DNA of 64,000 nt, taken from NCBI GenBank assembly GCA_902826685.1, contig CADEFT010000004.1:262569-326568 (forward strand), read 5' to 3'. Below, one piece after another: positions 50,098-58,952 of this stretch (positions are counted from its first letter, which is position 1; the number at the start of each line of letters is the position of its first letter). Made by a program: the position numbers and the translations under genes. This DNA is from an uncultured Acidobacteriota bacterium (GTDB lineage: Bacteria > Acidobacteriota > Terriglobia > Bryobacterales > Bryobacteraceae). The notes beneath the pieces are model-generated. The model did no database searches and was not told the DNA's origin. It saw only the letters and a list, made by a program, of their open reading frames with translations.

Positions 50098-51657
50098 CTA
50101 ATCGTGAAGGCCAAAGGACACGACATTCGAGCCGGCCGCCACCGCGACGTACTGTTTGCCTTTGAACGAATACGTGATCGGCTGACCCTTGATCTGTTGC
50201 CCCGTATTGAAATGCCATAGCGGCTTCCCGTTGGCCGGATCGAGCGCTGTCAGGAAGCCCTGGTCGTCCTCGGCGAACAGCAGGCCGCCCGCGGTTGAAA
50301 GCAAGCCCGCTCCATACCGCCGTGAACCAACCTGCTTGTACTCCCAAACGCGCTTCCCCGTCACCGGATCGAGCGCCCGCACATACATCTGCCACGGATC
50401 CGCCGGACTCTCAATGTAGCCGGTGGCCATGTAAGGAAACCCGCCGGGGCGGAAAGTATCCCGGGCCTTCGTATTGATCCCGCACCCCTCCTGCGCCACT
50501 ACATAAAAGAGCTTGGTATCCGGGCTGTAGGCCGGTGACATCCAGTTCGTCGCACCCGAAGTCGCCGGGCACGTTTTGGTCCCCTGCAGCGAGGGCACGA
50601 TGCCCGGCACTCGAATCGGCCGCCCTTTGTCCGTCAGACCTTTCGCCCAGTTCAGCTTGTCCACGAAGGGTGTGCCATTGAGGAACTCGCCGGTGACCCG
50701 GTCGAGCACGTAGTAGAAGCCGTTGCGGTTCGCCTGCAGCAGCAGCTTCCGCTTCTGCCCTCTGACATCGGCCTCGATCAGCACCGGAATCTCCACGCCA
50801 TCCCAATCGTGCACATCGTGCGGCGTGAATTGAAAATGCCACTTCAGCTTACCCGTGTTCGCATCGAGCGCCACCATGCTTTCGGTGTACAGGTTGTCGC
50901 CCTCGCGCACATCGCCGTCGAAATCCGGGGCCGGATTCCCGATGCCCCAATACACCAGGTTCAACTCCGGATCGTAGGAACCCGTCAGCCACGTATTGCC
51001 GCCGCCATGTTTCCAGGAATCGCCCGACCACGTTTCGTTGCCCGGTTCTCCCGGCTTCGGAATCGCATACCAACGCCAGATCTGCTTTCCGGTCTCAGCG
51101 TCATAGGCGTCGAGAAACCCGTTCAATCCATGGTCGCCGGGCGCGATTCCGGCAATGATCTTGCCGTCGAGTGCCAACGGAGCCACCGGGCTGTAGTACC
51201 CGTCTTTGGCCTCGGCTAATTTCGTTTCCCAAACCAGATTACCGGTACCCGCATCGAGCGCCACCAGGAAGGCGTCCGCCGTACCCATGTAAACCTTGTT
51301 GCCGTAGACGGCCACGCCGCGATTGGGACCCCGCACCCGCGCCTGCCGGCGGTAAACCCAGATGACGCGACCCGTCCGCGCGTCGAGCGCATGCACTTCG
51401 TTGGTCTGCGTCACATACATCACGCCATCCACCACTACCGGCACCGTCTGCAGCGTGCTTGCGTTCGGCACGTGATAGATCCACTTCGGCACCAGGCCGC
51501 CCACATTGCCGCGATGGAGCTGCTTCAAAGGGCTATGGCGCTGCGAATGATACTGCCCGTTGTAATGGGACCAGTTTTCCGGCGGAGCGTCTTTCAGATT
51601 CTGATAGGTCACCTGTGCTTGCACGGCAAGTCCGGCCAGCAGAAAAACGAGGAACAT
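50098..51657 (-). CDS. PQQ-dependent dehydrogenase (periplasmic propeller)
   Basis: This ~519-aa protein has a signal peptide (MFLVFLLAGLAVQAQ) and an eight-bladed beta-propeller with tryptophan-docking repeats (ALDARTGRVIWVYRRQ, LDANTGKLKWHFQFTPHD, LDPVTGKRVWEYKQ, LDPANGKPLWHF). WKHGGGNTWLTGSYDP and the DWD segment after HDVH are in the PQQ/metal pocket. The adjacent Cys-Cys ring of methanol-type enzymes is not seen. There is no haem site; electrons would go to the cytochrome protein encoded just upstream. ATG 51657 overlaps that gene's stop as TGATG, so they are coupled. Confidence 0.88.
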   Translation of the reverse strand: MFLVFLLAGLAVQAQVTYQNLKDAPPENWSHYNGQYHSQRHSPLKQLHRGNVGGLVPKWIYHVPNASTLQTVPVVVDGVMYVTQTNEVHALDARTGRVIWVYRRQARVRGPNRGVAVYGNKVYMGTADAFLVALDAGTGNLVWETKLAEAKDGYYSPVAPLALDGKIIAGIAPGDHGLNGFLDAYDAETGKQIWRWYAIPKPGEPGNETWSGDSWKHGGGNTWLTGSYDPELNLVYWGIGNPAPDFDGDVREGDNLYTESMVALDANTGKLKWHFQFTPHDVHDWDGVEIPVLIEADVRGQKRKLLLQANRNGFYYVLDRVTGEFLNGTPFVDKLNWAKGLTDKGRPIRVPGIVPSLQGTKTCPATSGATNWMSPAYSPDTKLFYVVAQEGCGINTKARDTFRPGGFPYMATGYIESPADPWQMYVRALDPVTGKRVWEYKQVGSRRYGAGLLSTAGGLLFAEDDQGFLTALDPANGKPLWHFNTGQQIKGQPITYSFKGKQYVAVAAGSNVVSFGLHD

Positions 51658-53162
51658 CAATGCAACTCCTCCTCATCGGATGCCAACCTTCGCGACCGCG
51701 CCTGTTTACTTAGAAACGCCAACAGATTCTGAAACTCTTCACCCGTCAGGCGCTTGTCGAAGTCGCGCGGCATCGGCGAACGCGCGCTGTAGTCGATGTG
51801 GCGCACTTCGTCCCTGGTCAGAAGATGAAGCTTTCCCTTTGCGTCCAACACCTGGAACGAGAAATTGTGCTCGTTCTTAAGCGTTCCTTCAATCGTCTGG
51901 CCATCGGCCGTTACGATGCGCGCCATCTGAAACCCGCGCGTGGCATACTCGGGCTCACGCGTCAGGGCCTGCCGCAACAACGCCAGCGTGCGCGAAGCTC
52001 CAATATCCGAAAGATCGGGCCCCAGCGTTCCACCCTTGCCATCCACCATGTGACACTTTCCGCACCCGCCCTTGCCGGCGAAAACCCGCGCCCCCGCCGC
52101 CGCGTCGCCCGGCACAAAATCATCGGCCGCCGTGGCCCGCAAACTCCGGATGTAGGCCACGATCTTCCAGACGTCGTCGGTGGGCAATGGCACCGCGGGC
52201 ATCGCGGTGCCAGGAATGCCGCTCTTGATCGAATCGAAAATATCGCCGTCGCGATTGCGGAGATAGCGCCGTTGCGCCCCCAGCGCCGGTGCGCGGTCCC
52301 CCGCTTCTCCGTCCAAACCGTGGCACATCGTGCAGGACCGGTTGTAGAGCGATTTTCCCGCCGCCACTACTTCCGCCGACCGGCCCAGTGGATTCTCGCT
52401 TCGCACAACTCCGCCGCCCCGCCGGCCTTGCCGCCCCTGCCCAACCGGCGGAGAAGGAGCCCGTTGTACGAATCGCACCGGCCCAAAAGCGCTCGGCGTA
52501 TGAAACGCGGGCTTGGGCGTCGGAATCGGCCACCACGAACTCCACTGTGCGTTCGTTTTGCCGCCCAGCCGGTTCAAATTCAACCGCCACTCATCCCCAT
52601 CCCGCGGCGGCATGTGCGCCGCATCCCGCGCGAAATTCTTCAGGGGAACCGCCATCTCCACCACCCACTCTTTGTCGTCCGAGGATTCGTCCTTCTTCGC
52701 CTCGCCATGAAACGAAGTGCGGTATCGAACGCCTTCCGGCTCCCACGTCGGCGGGCCCGTCCACCAATCGCTCCGGTTGCGATTCAGCATCGTGCCGATC
52801 GCGTTGATCTCGAACGTGTAGTAGTTGGTAACTTTGGCGGGATTCGGGCTCAGGAACAACTCCACGCAGTCGTCCTTCGACACCGGCCCATGCCGCCGGG
52901 TCTCGTAGGCCGAGATGTGCTTATCGAGCACCCGGTAAGCGAGATAAAGATTCTCATCGTCCCACAACATTTTGACGATGGTTTGTTCTTTCTCACCGTC
53001 CGTGTGCCAATTGAACTGGAAAGCGCCTACCGATGGCGCCTCGCGCCAGGCGGGCTCATCGAGCTTCGCGTCGATCGTGACCGGCGATGGCGCTCGATAG
53101 ATGGAGTAGGGCTGTTGGGCCAAAGCGGAGCCCCAGAGCAAGAGAAGAGGCGAGAGTGCCAT
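51657..53162 (-). CDS. CBM9-like domain fused to two cytochrome c domains
   Basis: This 501-aa protein has a signal peptide (LSPLLLLWGSALAQ). Residues ~20-235 resemble the CBM9/sugar-binding fold (PVTIDAKLDEPAWREAP, ENLYLAYRV, DDCVELFLSPNP, FEINAIGTMLN). Two c-type haem sites follow: CTMCHGLDG and CGKCHMVDGKGGTLGPDL. The second lies in a domain with the DEVRHIDYS...MPRDF region seen in PVC-type cytochromes. It would bind a glycan and carry electrons from the coupled PQQ dehydrogenase. The combination in one chain is unusual. Confidence 0.82.
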   Translation of the reverse strand: MALSPLLLLWGSALAQQPYSIYRAPSPVTIDAKLDEPAWREAPSVGAFQFNWHTDGEKEQTIVKMLWDDENLYLAYRVLDKHISAYETRRHGPVSKDDCVELFLSPNPAKVTNYYTFEINAIGTMLNRNRSDWWTGPPTWEPEGVRYRTSFHGEAKKDESSDDKEWVVEMAVPLKNFARDAAHMPPRDGDEWRLNLNRLGGKTNAQWSSWWPIPTPKPAFHTPSAFGPVRFVQRAPSPPVGQGRQGRRGGGVVRSENPLGRSAEVVAAGKSLYNRSCTMCHGLDGEAGDRAPALGAQRRYLRNRDGDIFDSIKSGIPGTAMPAVPLPTDDVWKIVAYIRSLRATAADDFVPGDAAAGARVFAGKGGCGKCHMVDGKGGTLGPDLSDIGASRTLALLRQALTREPEYATRGFQMARIVTADGQTIEGTLKNEHNFSFQVLDAKGKLHLLTRDEVRHIDYSARSPMPRDFDKRLTGEEFQNLLAFLSKQARSRRLASDEEELH

Positions 53163-53196
53163 CGCGTCTCATTGTATCCCTTGTGGGCGAGTCCAA

Positions 53197-53748
53197 CTAC
53201 AGCGGAATCAATCCCTGCCGCAACGCCGCCGTCACCGCCTCCGTCCGTGTCGAAACGCCCAGCTTCGCCAGCACAGACGCCACATGAAACTTCACCGTAT
53301 GGTCGGAAATCTTCAGCCGTCCCGCGATCTCCTTGTTGCTCAACCCATCGGCGAGCAGCGTCACGATCTCGGTCTCGCGCGGGGTCAGTTCCTCCACGCC
53401 GCGTGGCATCCGCATCTCGGCCAGCGGCAGCGCCGCCAGTTCCCTGGGATGCAGCACAACAAGACCGGCCGCCGCCGCTTGAATCGCCGCCGCCAGTTCC
53501 TCCCCCGAACAATCGGATGACAACACGCCGCGCACCCCGGCGATTCGAAGCAGCCCTTGTCCCGCATCGTCGATCAACACCACCGTGGGCGCCGTGCTGC
53601 CCAGGGAGAGTTCCCCGGCCGACTCCACCAGCGCCACCACGACATCCGCCCCACTATCCACCACCTGAATCTCCGCATACGGCCGCAGCAGCGCCTCAAT
53701 CCCCGCCTGAACGATGGCGGAAGGCGCGTCTATCGCCACACGGGTCAT
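53197..53748 (-). CDS. LuxR/NarL-type response regulator with degenerate receiver
   Basis: This 183-aa protein has a short receiver-like N-terminal half (MTRVAIDAPSAIVQAGIEALL ... TVVLIDDAGQGLL). The expected acidic pocket after the first strand is absent, so phosphorylation is doubtful. The C-terminal HTH is canonical LuxR: LTPRETEIVTLLADGLSNKE, IAGRLKISDHTVKFHVASVLAKLGV. It overlaps the protease gene by 4 bp. It may act as a constitutive or protein-controlled regulator of this operon. Confidence 0.8.
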   Translation of the reverse strand: MTRVAIDAPSAIVQAGIEALLRPYAEIQVVDSGADVVVALVESAGELSLGSTAPTVVLIDDAGQGLLRIAGVRGVLSSDCSGEELAAAIQAAAAGLVVLHPRELAALPLAEMRMPRGVEELTPRETEIVTLLADGLSNKEIAGRLKISDHTVKFHVASVLAKLGVSTRTEAVTAALRQGLIPL

Positions 53749-54320
53749 GCCGCTCCCCGGCGTGCTTCGCACACCCTCAGGAATTCCATCACCGTGCCGG
53801 AAGGAATCGCCAGAGCCAGGCCGTTGCCGAGCACCATCGTATTCAGGCCGATCACCTTGCCCGAAGCGTTCGCCAGCGGTCCTCCCGAATTGCCGGGCGC
53901 CAGCCGTACCGCCGCCTGAATCCATGTTTGCGGGCCCGCCCCGCGCAACGGTCCAACGGCATGCACCACGCCGCGCGAAACCGCGCCCGCAAAGCCAAGC
54001 GGATTCCCTACCGCAATCGCGATTTCCCCCGGCCGGACCGCCGCCGATGAGCCGAACGCCGCCGCCGGCAAGCCGAGCGTGTCCACCTTTATGGCAGCCA
54101 GATCGTGATGCCGTCCCCATGCTTTCAGCTTCGCGGGAAACCGGCGGCCATCCCAAAGCTCCACTTCGATCGCCCCGCTTTCCACGACATGCCGGTTCGT
54201 CACGATAAGGCCCGTGCTCGACCAGATCACACCGGATCCGCCACTGCGTCCTCGCCCGGCGCGAATCTGCACCGTCGAACGCCGCAGCCTCTCCGCGATG
54301 TCGCCCAGGTTGTAGCTCAA
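53745..54320 (-). CDS. Trypsin-like (HtrA-type) serine protease without PDZ, intact triad
   Basis: This 191-aa protein starts with TTG 54320; GGGAGG sits 7 nt upstream. The triad is visible: His in LIVTNRHVVESG, Asp in GRHHDLAAIKVD, Ser in RLAPGNSGGPLANASG. It has no PDZ domain and no signal peptide, so it is probably cytoplasmic or relies on the partner. The upstream gene encodes a PDZ-bearing homolog that lacks the catalytic residues. Its end overlaps the LuxR regulator gene by 4 bp. Confidence 0.85.
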   Translation of the reverse strand: MSYNLGDIAERLRRSTVQIRAGRGRSGGSGVIWSSTGLIVTNRHVVESGAIEVELWDGRRFPAKLKAWGRHHDLAAIKVDTLGLPAAAFGSSAAVRPGEIAIAVGNPLGFAGAVSRGVVHAVGPLRGAGPQTWIQAAVRLAPGNSGGPLANASGKVIGLNTMVLGNGLALAIPSGTVMEFLRVCEARRGAA

Positions 54321-54322
54321 CT

Positions 54323-55204
54323 TCAGGCCTCCCGTCTGCGCGTGCCGATCGTCACCGCTACCTCGATGGCTTGCCCTGCCCGTATCACCGAAGCCACTCG
54401 CTTCGAGCCGACCGAATCGGAACCGAGCAGCGCCTGCAACTGTTCGGCGTCGCGCAGCGGCGTTCCATCGAGAGCCGTAAGCACGTCGCCCATCAGCAAT
54501 CCCGCCGCCGCCGCCGAACTTCTTTCCTCCACCGAGAGCACGATCAGTCCCGATTTCTGCTCGCCCGCGATCGCCACTTCGCGCAGCCCGATTCCCAGGT
54601 ATCCTCTCGCCACATGGCCCTGTGCCAGAATCGCGTCGACCACGCGTTGTACCGTTGCCGCCGGAATCGCCACCGCGCCATAGCGGGAAAAACTCGACGA
54701 AGCGATCCCAATCAGCTTGCCCTCGGCATCCACCACCGCGCCGCCTTCCGCCGTCGGATAGATCGAAATGTCGAGTTGCAGAAATTGATCGACATCGCCG
54801 CCGAACCTTGTGCGCCAACGGCCCGAAACCGAGCTCAAGATTCCCATGGACGCGGTCGGCCCGCTCCGCAGCGACCGGCCCACCACCAGTGCCAATGAGC
54901 CCGCCCGCAAAGCCGTCGCATCCGCCGGAACCGGAGCCGCCACCTGGTGGTCCAATCGAAACACGGCAATCCCCGTGGCCCGATCGCGCCCGGCAATCTG
55001 CGCCTCGCCGTGGCCCTGCGGAAGAATGACTTCCACCTTGTCCACATCGGCCAGCGCATGTTCCGCGCTCACCAGCACACCCGGCGACCAAAGTACGCCG
55101 CTAGATCCGAATCGAGGATTGCCTTGAACCGAAGCGACCGACCGGCTTGCCGATTCCACCGCCGCGGCGGCCGTTTGAGAAAGTTCCAAAAGTGCGTTTG
55201 GCAT
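54323..55204 (-). CDS. HtrA-like pseudoprotease with PDZ domain
   Basis: This 293-aa protein (from ATG 55204) has a trypsin-like fold: SSGVLWSPGVLVSAEHALAD keeps His, but RATGIAVFRLD has Gly where the catalytic Asp should be. The GNSGGP loop is PTAEGGAVVDAEG, with Glu in place of Ser. A PDZ domain follows (GLIVLSVEERSSAAAAGLLMGDVLTALDG). It is therefore predicted to be inactive and to act as a substrate-binding or scaffold partner of the active protease encoded two bases downstream. ATG 55228 is an alternative start. Confidence 0.82.
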   Translation of the reverse strand: MPNALLELSQTAAAAVESASRSVASVQGNPRFGSSGVLWSPGVLVSAEHALADVDKVEVILPQGHGEAQIAGRDRATGIAVFRLDHQVAAPVPADATALRAGSLALVVGRSLRSGPTASMGILSSVSGRWRTRFGGDVDQFLQLDISIYPTAEGGAVVDAEGKLIGIASSSFSRYGAVAIPAATVQRVVDAILAQGHVARGYLGIGLREVAIAGEQKSGLIVLSVEERSSAAAAGLLMGDVLTALDGTPLRDAEQLQALLGSDSVGSKRVASVIRAGQAIEVAVTIGTRRREA

Positions 55205-55280
55205 CAACCACAGGATGCCTCGATTCATCCACCCGCCACATCAGGCAAACGGCCGGCTTCGAGCCTGGCCATTCGGCCAG

Positions 55281-55880
55281 CTACATCTCCCGGCGGTTCT
55301 CGAGCGATTTCGTCATCGTGACTTCATCGGCGAATTCCAGATCGCTACCTACCGGAATGCCCATCGCGATGCGCGTCACCTTCAGCCCCAGCGGTTTCAA
55401 CAGACGCGACAGGTAGACCGCCGTGCCTTCCCCTTCCACCGTCGGGTTCGTCGCCAGAATGATTTCGCTGATATTGCCCGTACCCAGCCGCGCCAGAAGA
55501 CTCTTGATGCGAAGCTGCTCCGGCCCGATGCCCCGCAGCGGGCTGATCGCACCATGCAGGACGTGATAGACGCCATTGAACTGCCGCGTTACTTCGATCG
55601 GCACGATGTTAGGCGGCTCCTCGATCACGCAGATCACCGTATGATCGCGGCTCGTGTCCCGGCAGTAAAGACAGCTCGAAGTATCGCTGATGTTGTTGCA
55701 GATCTCGCACAACCCCAGCTTGTCCTTGACGTCGAGTACGGCTTGGGCCAACCGCTCGGCGTCTTCCCGGCTGGTGCGAAGCAGATGGAAGGCGATCCGC
55801 TGAGCGGACTTCTGCCCCACGCCCGGCAATCGCCGGAATTCCTGTATCAGCCGTGCCAACGGTTCGGCGAAGTCTGGCAT
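55281..55880 (-). CDS. recR: Recombination protein RecR
   Basis: This 199-aa protein has the N-terminal helix-hairpin-helix ([27 protein letters not shown]), the four-Cys zinc site [16 protein letters not shown], and a Toprim domain ([32 protein letters not shown]). The C-terminal Walker-like region [12 protein letters not shown] is present. It acts with RecO and RecF in gap repair. It is six bases after the ebfC stop, in a conserved dnaX-ebfC-recR order. Confidence 0.96.
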   Translation of the reverse strand: MPDFAEPLARLIQEFRRLPGVGQKSAQRIAFHLLRTSREDAERLAQAVLDVKDKLGLCEICNNISDTSSCLYCRDTSRDHTVICVIEEPPNIVPIEVTRQFNGVYHVLHGAISPLRGIGPEQLRIKSLLARLGTGNISEIILATNPTVEGEGTAVYLSRLLKPLGLKVTRIAMGIPVGSDLEFADEVTMTKSLENRREM

Positions 55881-55886
55881 CGAAAG

Positions 55887-56189
55887 TTAGAACATGCCCG
55901 GAGGAAGACCCATCCCGCCCAGCATGCCGCCCATTTTCTGCTGCGTCTCTTCGTCCACTTTGCGTGCCGCCTCGGTGAACGCCGCCAGCACCAGATCCTG
56001 CAGCATTTCGGTGTCGCCGGCCACTTCCTTGTCGATCTTCACTTCCAGCGCCTTCTTGTGACCGTCCATCTTGACGGTCACCATCCCGCCGCCGGCCGAT
56101 CCTTCCACCCGGATCTTCTCCACTTCCTCCTGCATCTTCTTCTGCATCTGCTGCGCCTGTTTCATCGCCGCTTGCATATTGAATTTCAT
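55887..56189 (-). CDS. ebfC: YbaB/EbfC nucleoid-associated protein
   Basis: This 100-aa protein begins [20 protein letters not shown], the amphipathic helix of the family. It continues with [20 protein letters not shown] and [20 protein letters not shown], ending in a Gly/Met-rich tail [11 protein letters not shown]. These dimers bind DNA and shape the nucleoid. It overlaps the dnaX stop by 4 bp. Confidence 0.95.
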   Translation of the reverse strand: MKFNMQAAMKQAQQMQKKMQEEVEKIRVEGSAGGGMVTVKMDGHKKALEVKIDKEVAGDTEMLQDLVLAAFTEAARKVDEETQQKMGGMLGGMGLPPGMF

Positions 56190-57769
56190 GTGCTCTCCTT
56201 CAGGTTACGGACGGCACGAACTTCCGATCCAGGAAAAATCTCCCGGAAACTCCGCACTTCCGGATGCTCCAGCGCGCGCTTGGTGGCTTCATCCTCCAGC
56301 GCTCTGCGGTCGAGCCCGTTCGAACTGGATGGCGGCGGGGCCGAAGCCGCTTGCCCCACCGTAACTTTCACCCGCATCGGCTGGCCCGCGACCGCGCCCA
56401 GAGTCGCAGTCAGATCCTTGCTCTTGATGGCCATCGCGAAGATCTTCTCGGTCACAAACTCGATCTCGCCGTTGCGCTCGATAACGTCGGAATGCTCCAC
56501 GGCGTCGGCGATGAACGTCAACCCACGCTCATTCAGGGCTTCCAGGAGTTTTTTTTTCCAGCCGCTTGCTTCGGGCCGCGCCGCTGGAGCCGCCACCGGC
56601 GCCACTGGAACTGGCGGCGCCACCCCTACGGCCTTCGGCGCCGCCCCGCCGATTCCAGCCAGCGCCTCTTCAATCGGCCGCAGACGGCCCGCCTGAACCA
56701 GCCGCACCAGCCCCAGTTCCAGATGCATCCGGGGCTGCAAGGAAGTCTGCAAGGTCCCGAACAACTCAAGCGTCAAGTGCAGATACCGCGTCAGATCCTC
56801 CTCGGAAAACTGCGCGGCAAGCTGAGTCATCCGGTCCCGCTCGGCACTCGACGCCGCGATCAGCCTCGTCTCTCCGCCCGCGATTTTTGCTACCAGCAGA
56901 TTGCGCAGAAACCGGCACGCTTCGCGGCAGAAATGTTGCAGGTTCTGCCCATTTCGTTCGAGATCCTGCACCAGATCGAGCATGCGCTTGGAATCGAGCC
57001 CGATCAATGCCTCCGCGATTCGTTCGAGCGACTGCACCGAGAACCGGCCCAAAAGCTGCCGTACCTCGCCCGCTTCCAGCTTCGTGCCGCAACACGCAAT
57101 CGCCTGATCGAGCGCCGAAAGCGAATCCCTCACGCTGCCTTCTCCGGCCAGCGCGATCACCTCCAGCGCCTCGTCGTCGGCTTCGATGCCTTCCTCGCCG
57201 CAGATCAACCGCAGCCGCTCGATCAGAACCTCGAAATCGACCGATCGAAACGAAAACTGCTGGCACCGCGAAGCGATCGTATTGGGAATCTTGTGCGATT
57301 CGGTGGTACAGAGAAAGAACGCGACCCACTCCGGCGGTTCCTCCAATGTCTTCAGCAGCGCATTGAAGGCTTCGCTCGTAATCTGGTGCGCTTCGTCGAT
57401 GATGAAAATCTTGTAGCGGTCGCGCGCCGGACGAAACCGCACGCTCTCCCGCAACTCGCGCATCTCATTGATGCCGCGATTGGACGCCGCATCGATCTCA
57501 ATCACGTCCGGCGAACCGCCCAGGCTGATCTCCCTGCAACTGGCGCAGGCGCCGCATGGATTCGCCGTCGGCCCCGTTTCGCAATTCAAACAGCGCGCCA
57601 GAATCCGCGCCACCGTCGTCTTTCCCGTTCCACGCTGCCCGGAAAAAATGTAGCCGTGAGCGATCCGCGCCTGGTTGATCGCGTTCTCAAGCGTGGTCTT
57701 GACGTGCTCCTGGCCGATCAGTTCCCCAAAGGATTTAGGCCGGTACTTGCGCGCGATTACCTGGTACAT
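56186..57769 (-). CDS. dnaX: DNA polymerase III subunits gamma/tau
   Basis: This 527-aa clamp-loader subunit has [15 protein letters not shown], Walker [15 protein letters not shown], the zinc-binding cysteines [38 protein letters not shown] and the sensor-1 region. Domain III ends near residue 370 and a Pro/Ala-rich linker follows. At codons 405-407 the coding sequence is nine consecutive A bases; shifted frames stop within about ten codons, giving a gamma-like short form. It is next to the SRP RNA gene and upstream of ebfC and recR. Confidence 0.95.
   Translation of the reverse strand: MYQVIARKYRPKSFGELIGQEHVKTTLENAINQARIAHGYIFSGQRGTGKTTVARILARCLNCETGPTANPCGACASCREISLGGSPDVIEIDAASNRGINEMRELRESVRFRPARDRYKIFIIDEAHQITSEAFNALLKTLEEPPEWVAFFLCTTESHKIPNTIASRCQQFSFRSVDFEVLIERLRLICGEEGIEADDEALEVIALAGEGSVRDSLSALDQAIACCGTKLEAGEVRQLLGRFSVQSLERIAEALIGLDSKRMLDLVQDLERNGQNLQHFCREACRFLRNLLVAKIAGGETRLIAASSAERDRMTQLAAQFSEEDLTRYLHLTLELFGTLQTSLQPRMHLELGLVRLVQAGRLRPIEEALAGIGGAAPKAVGVAPPVPVAPVAAPAARPEASGWKKKLLEALNERGLTFIADAVEHSDVIERNGEIEFVTEKIFAMAIKSKDLTATLGAVAGQPMRVKVTVGQAASAPPPSSSNGLDRRALEDEATKRALEHPEVRSFREIFPGSEVRAVRNLKEST
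56549..56557 (-). promoter_or_regulatory. dnaX: A9 slippage site inside dnaX
   Basis: The minus strand reads TGG AAA AAA AAA CTC. After a -1 shift the frame gives six residues and TGA; after a +1 shift it also meets TGA at once. Runs of nine A in dnaX cause transcriptional slippage in Thermus thermophilus. The expected short product here is ~411-413 residues. Confidence 0.65.
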
Positions 57770-57802
57770 GCGCTGGGCGTGCTGTCAATTTGAACTGGTC
57801 AG

Positions 57803-57897
57803 ACCCCGGGTGATCCGCGGCACACAAGCTAAACCACTACCGTTGCTTCCTTCCGGACCTGGCGGGGTTTGCAGCCGCCCATTGCACGGAGCCCGGA
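57803..57897 (-). ncRNA. ffs: Signal recognition particle RNA (small bacterial type)
   Basis: On the minus strand, the conserved GNAR-type tetraloop/apical region GGTCCGGAAGGAAGCAAC is flanked by helices that close with CGGGCTCC near the 5' end and ACCCGGGG near the 3' end. The length of about 95 nt fits the short bacterial SRP RNA that binds Ffh. Location beside dnaX is the usual one. The exact ends are estimated. Confidence 0.9.
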
Positions 57898-57937
57898 GCC
57901 TGCCAAGTTTCCATGCTAACACGGCGCTACGCGCGGC

Positions 57938-58933
57938 TCACTTGAGCTTGGCGCTCCACGGCTTGGCCGTGTGAATCGCGGCGTTCACGGCGTTGATATT
58001 CTTCACGCCTTCGGTCGAAAGCCAGTCTTCCAGTGCCTTCGCCCCGCTCTTGGCGTATACCGGAATGCCTTCTTTCCAGGTCGCGCGTCCGCAAAGCACG
58101 CCGGAATAATCGGTGCCCGCCTCCGACGCCATTCGCAGCGATTCGGTGAATTGATCGTTGCTGACACCGGCGCTCAAGTAGATGAAAGGCTTGGTGGCCA
58201 CATCGGCGCAACGCCTGAAGTGATCCATCGCCTCGGCATTCGAATAAGCCTTCTGCCCCTTGTATACAGAGGACCCTTCCACGTAGTTGGCGTTGATCGG
58301 CACTTCCACCTTCAACACATCCACCTGGTACTGAGGCTTCGAAAACTCCTCCATACTCTTGCGGACAATCTCGGGCTTCAGCTTGGCGAACTCCAGTCCC
58401 TTTTCGTCGCCGCCCTTGGGATCGTAACCGATGAACTCCAGGAAGTAAGGGATCTGGTGAAACTCGCACTCCGCGCCGATCCGTTCCACGAACGCGTGCT
58501 TGATGTCGTTTACGTTCGCATCGTCGAAAGGCGTGTAATAGATGAGGATCTTCACCGCATCGGCGCCCCAGTCCTTGATGCGCTTCACCGATACGTTCGG
58601 CAGAAGGTCGGGCAAGCGGCCCTGCTGCGTATTGTCATACCCGGACTTCTCATACGCCAGAAGCAGCCCGGCGTTCGACGAGCGTGCTTTCGCCGCCGGA
58701 AGGCCCCATTCCGGATCCAACAGGATGGCGCTGGCGTGCGGTGTCAGCACCTTCGTCACCGCGACCTTGAACTCCGACATCATGTCGTCGGTCACCGCCT
58801 CCGCGGCGACTCCTTTGGCTTGCGCAATCGATTTTTGCAGGCTGCCGCGTTGGTCCATGGCGGCCGCGGCAATGACACCGCGGGAATCGGACAAAGCTTT
58901 GAGGTGTGCTTTCTTACCTTCTGAGAGACTCAA
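57938..58933 (-). CDS. Class I tagatose-bisphosphate/fructose-bisphosphate aldolase (LacD type)
   Basis: This 331-aa TIM barrel starts with TTG 58933; AGGAG is six bases upstream, which decides the start over far upstream codons. Motifs are RGVIAAAAMDQRGSLQKSI, ASAILLDPEWGLP, ADAVKILIYYTPFDD, VEVPINANYVEGS and PFIYLSAGVSNDQF. The Lys in DAVKILIYY is the likely Schiff-base residue. LacD-type enzymes cleave tagatose 1,6-bisphosphate; many members also accept fructose 1,6-bisphosphate, so the true substrate is uncertain. It is 19 bp downstream of ribF. Confidence 0.85.
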   Translation of the reverse strand: MSLSEGKKAHLKALSDSRGVIAAAAMDQRGSLQKSIAQAKGVAAEAVTDDMMSEFKVAVTKVLTPHASAILLDPEWGLPAAKARSSNAGLLLAYEKSGYDNTQQGRLPDLLPNVSVKRIKDWGADAVKILIYYTPFDDANVNDIKHAFVERIGAECEFHQIPYFLEFIGYDPKGGDEKGLEFAKLKPEIVRKSMEEFSKPQYQVDVLKVEVPINANYVEGSSVYKGQKAYSNAEAMDHFRRCADVATKPFIYLSAGVSNDQFTESLRMASEAGTDYSGVLCGRATWKEGIPVYAKSGAKALEDWLSTEGVKNINAVNAAIHTAKPWSAKLK

Positions 58934-58952
58934 CGTATTCTCCTGGGAATGA

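Noticed and set aside
51798..54050. 750-aa plus-strand frame opposite the cytochrome and protease genes
   Set aside because: Arg/Pro-rich shadow; the opposite strand has CxxCH sites, LuxR HTH and a catalytic triad.
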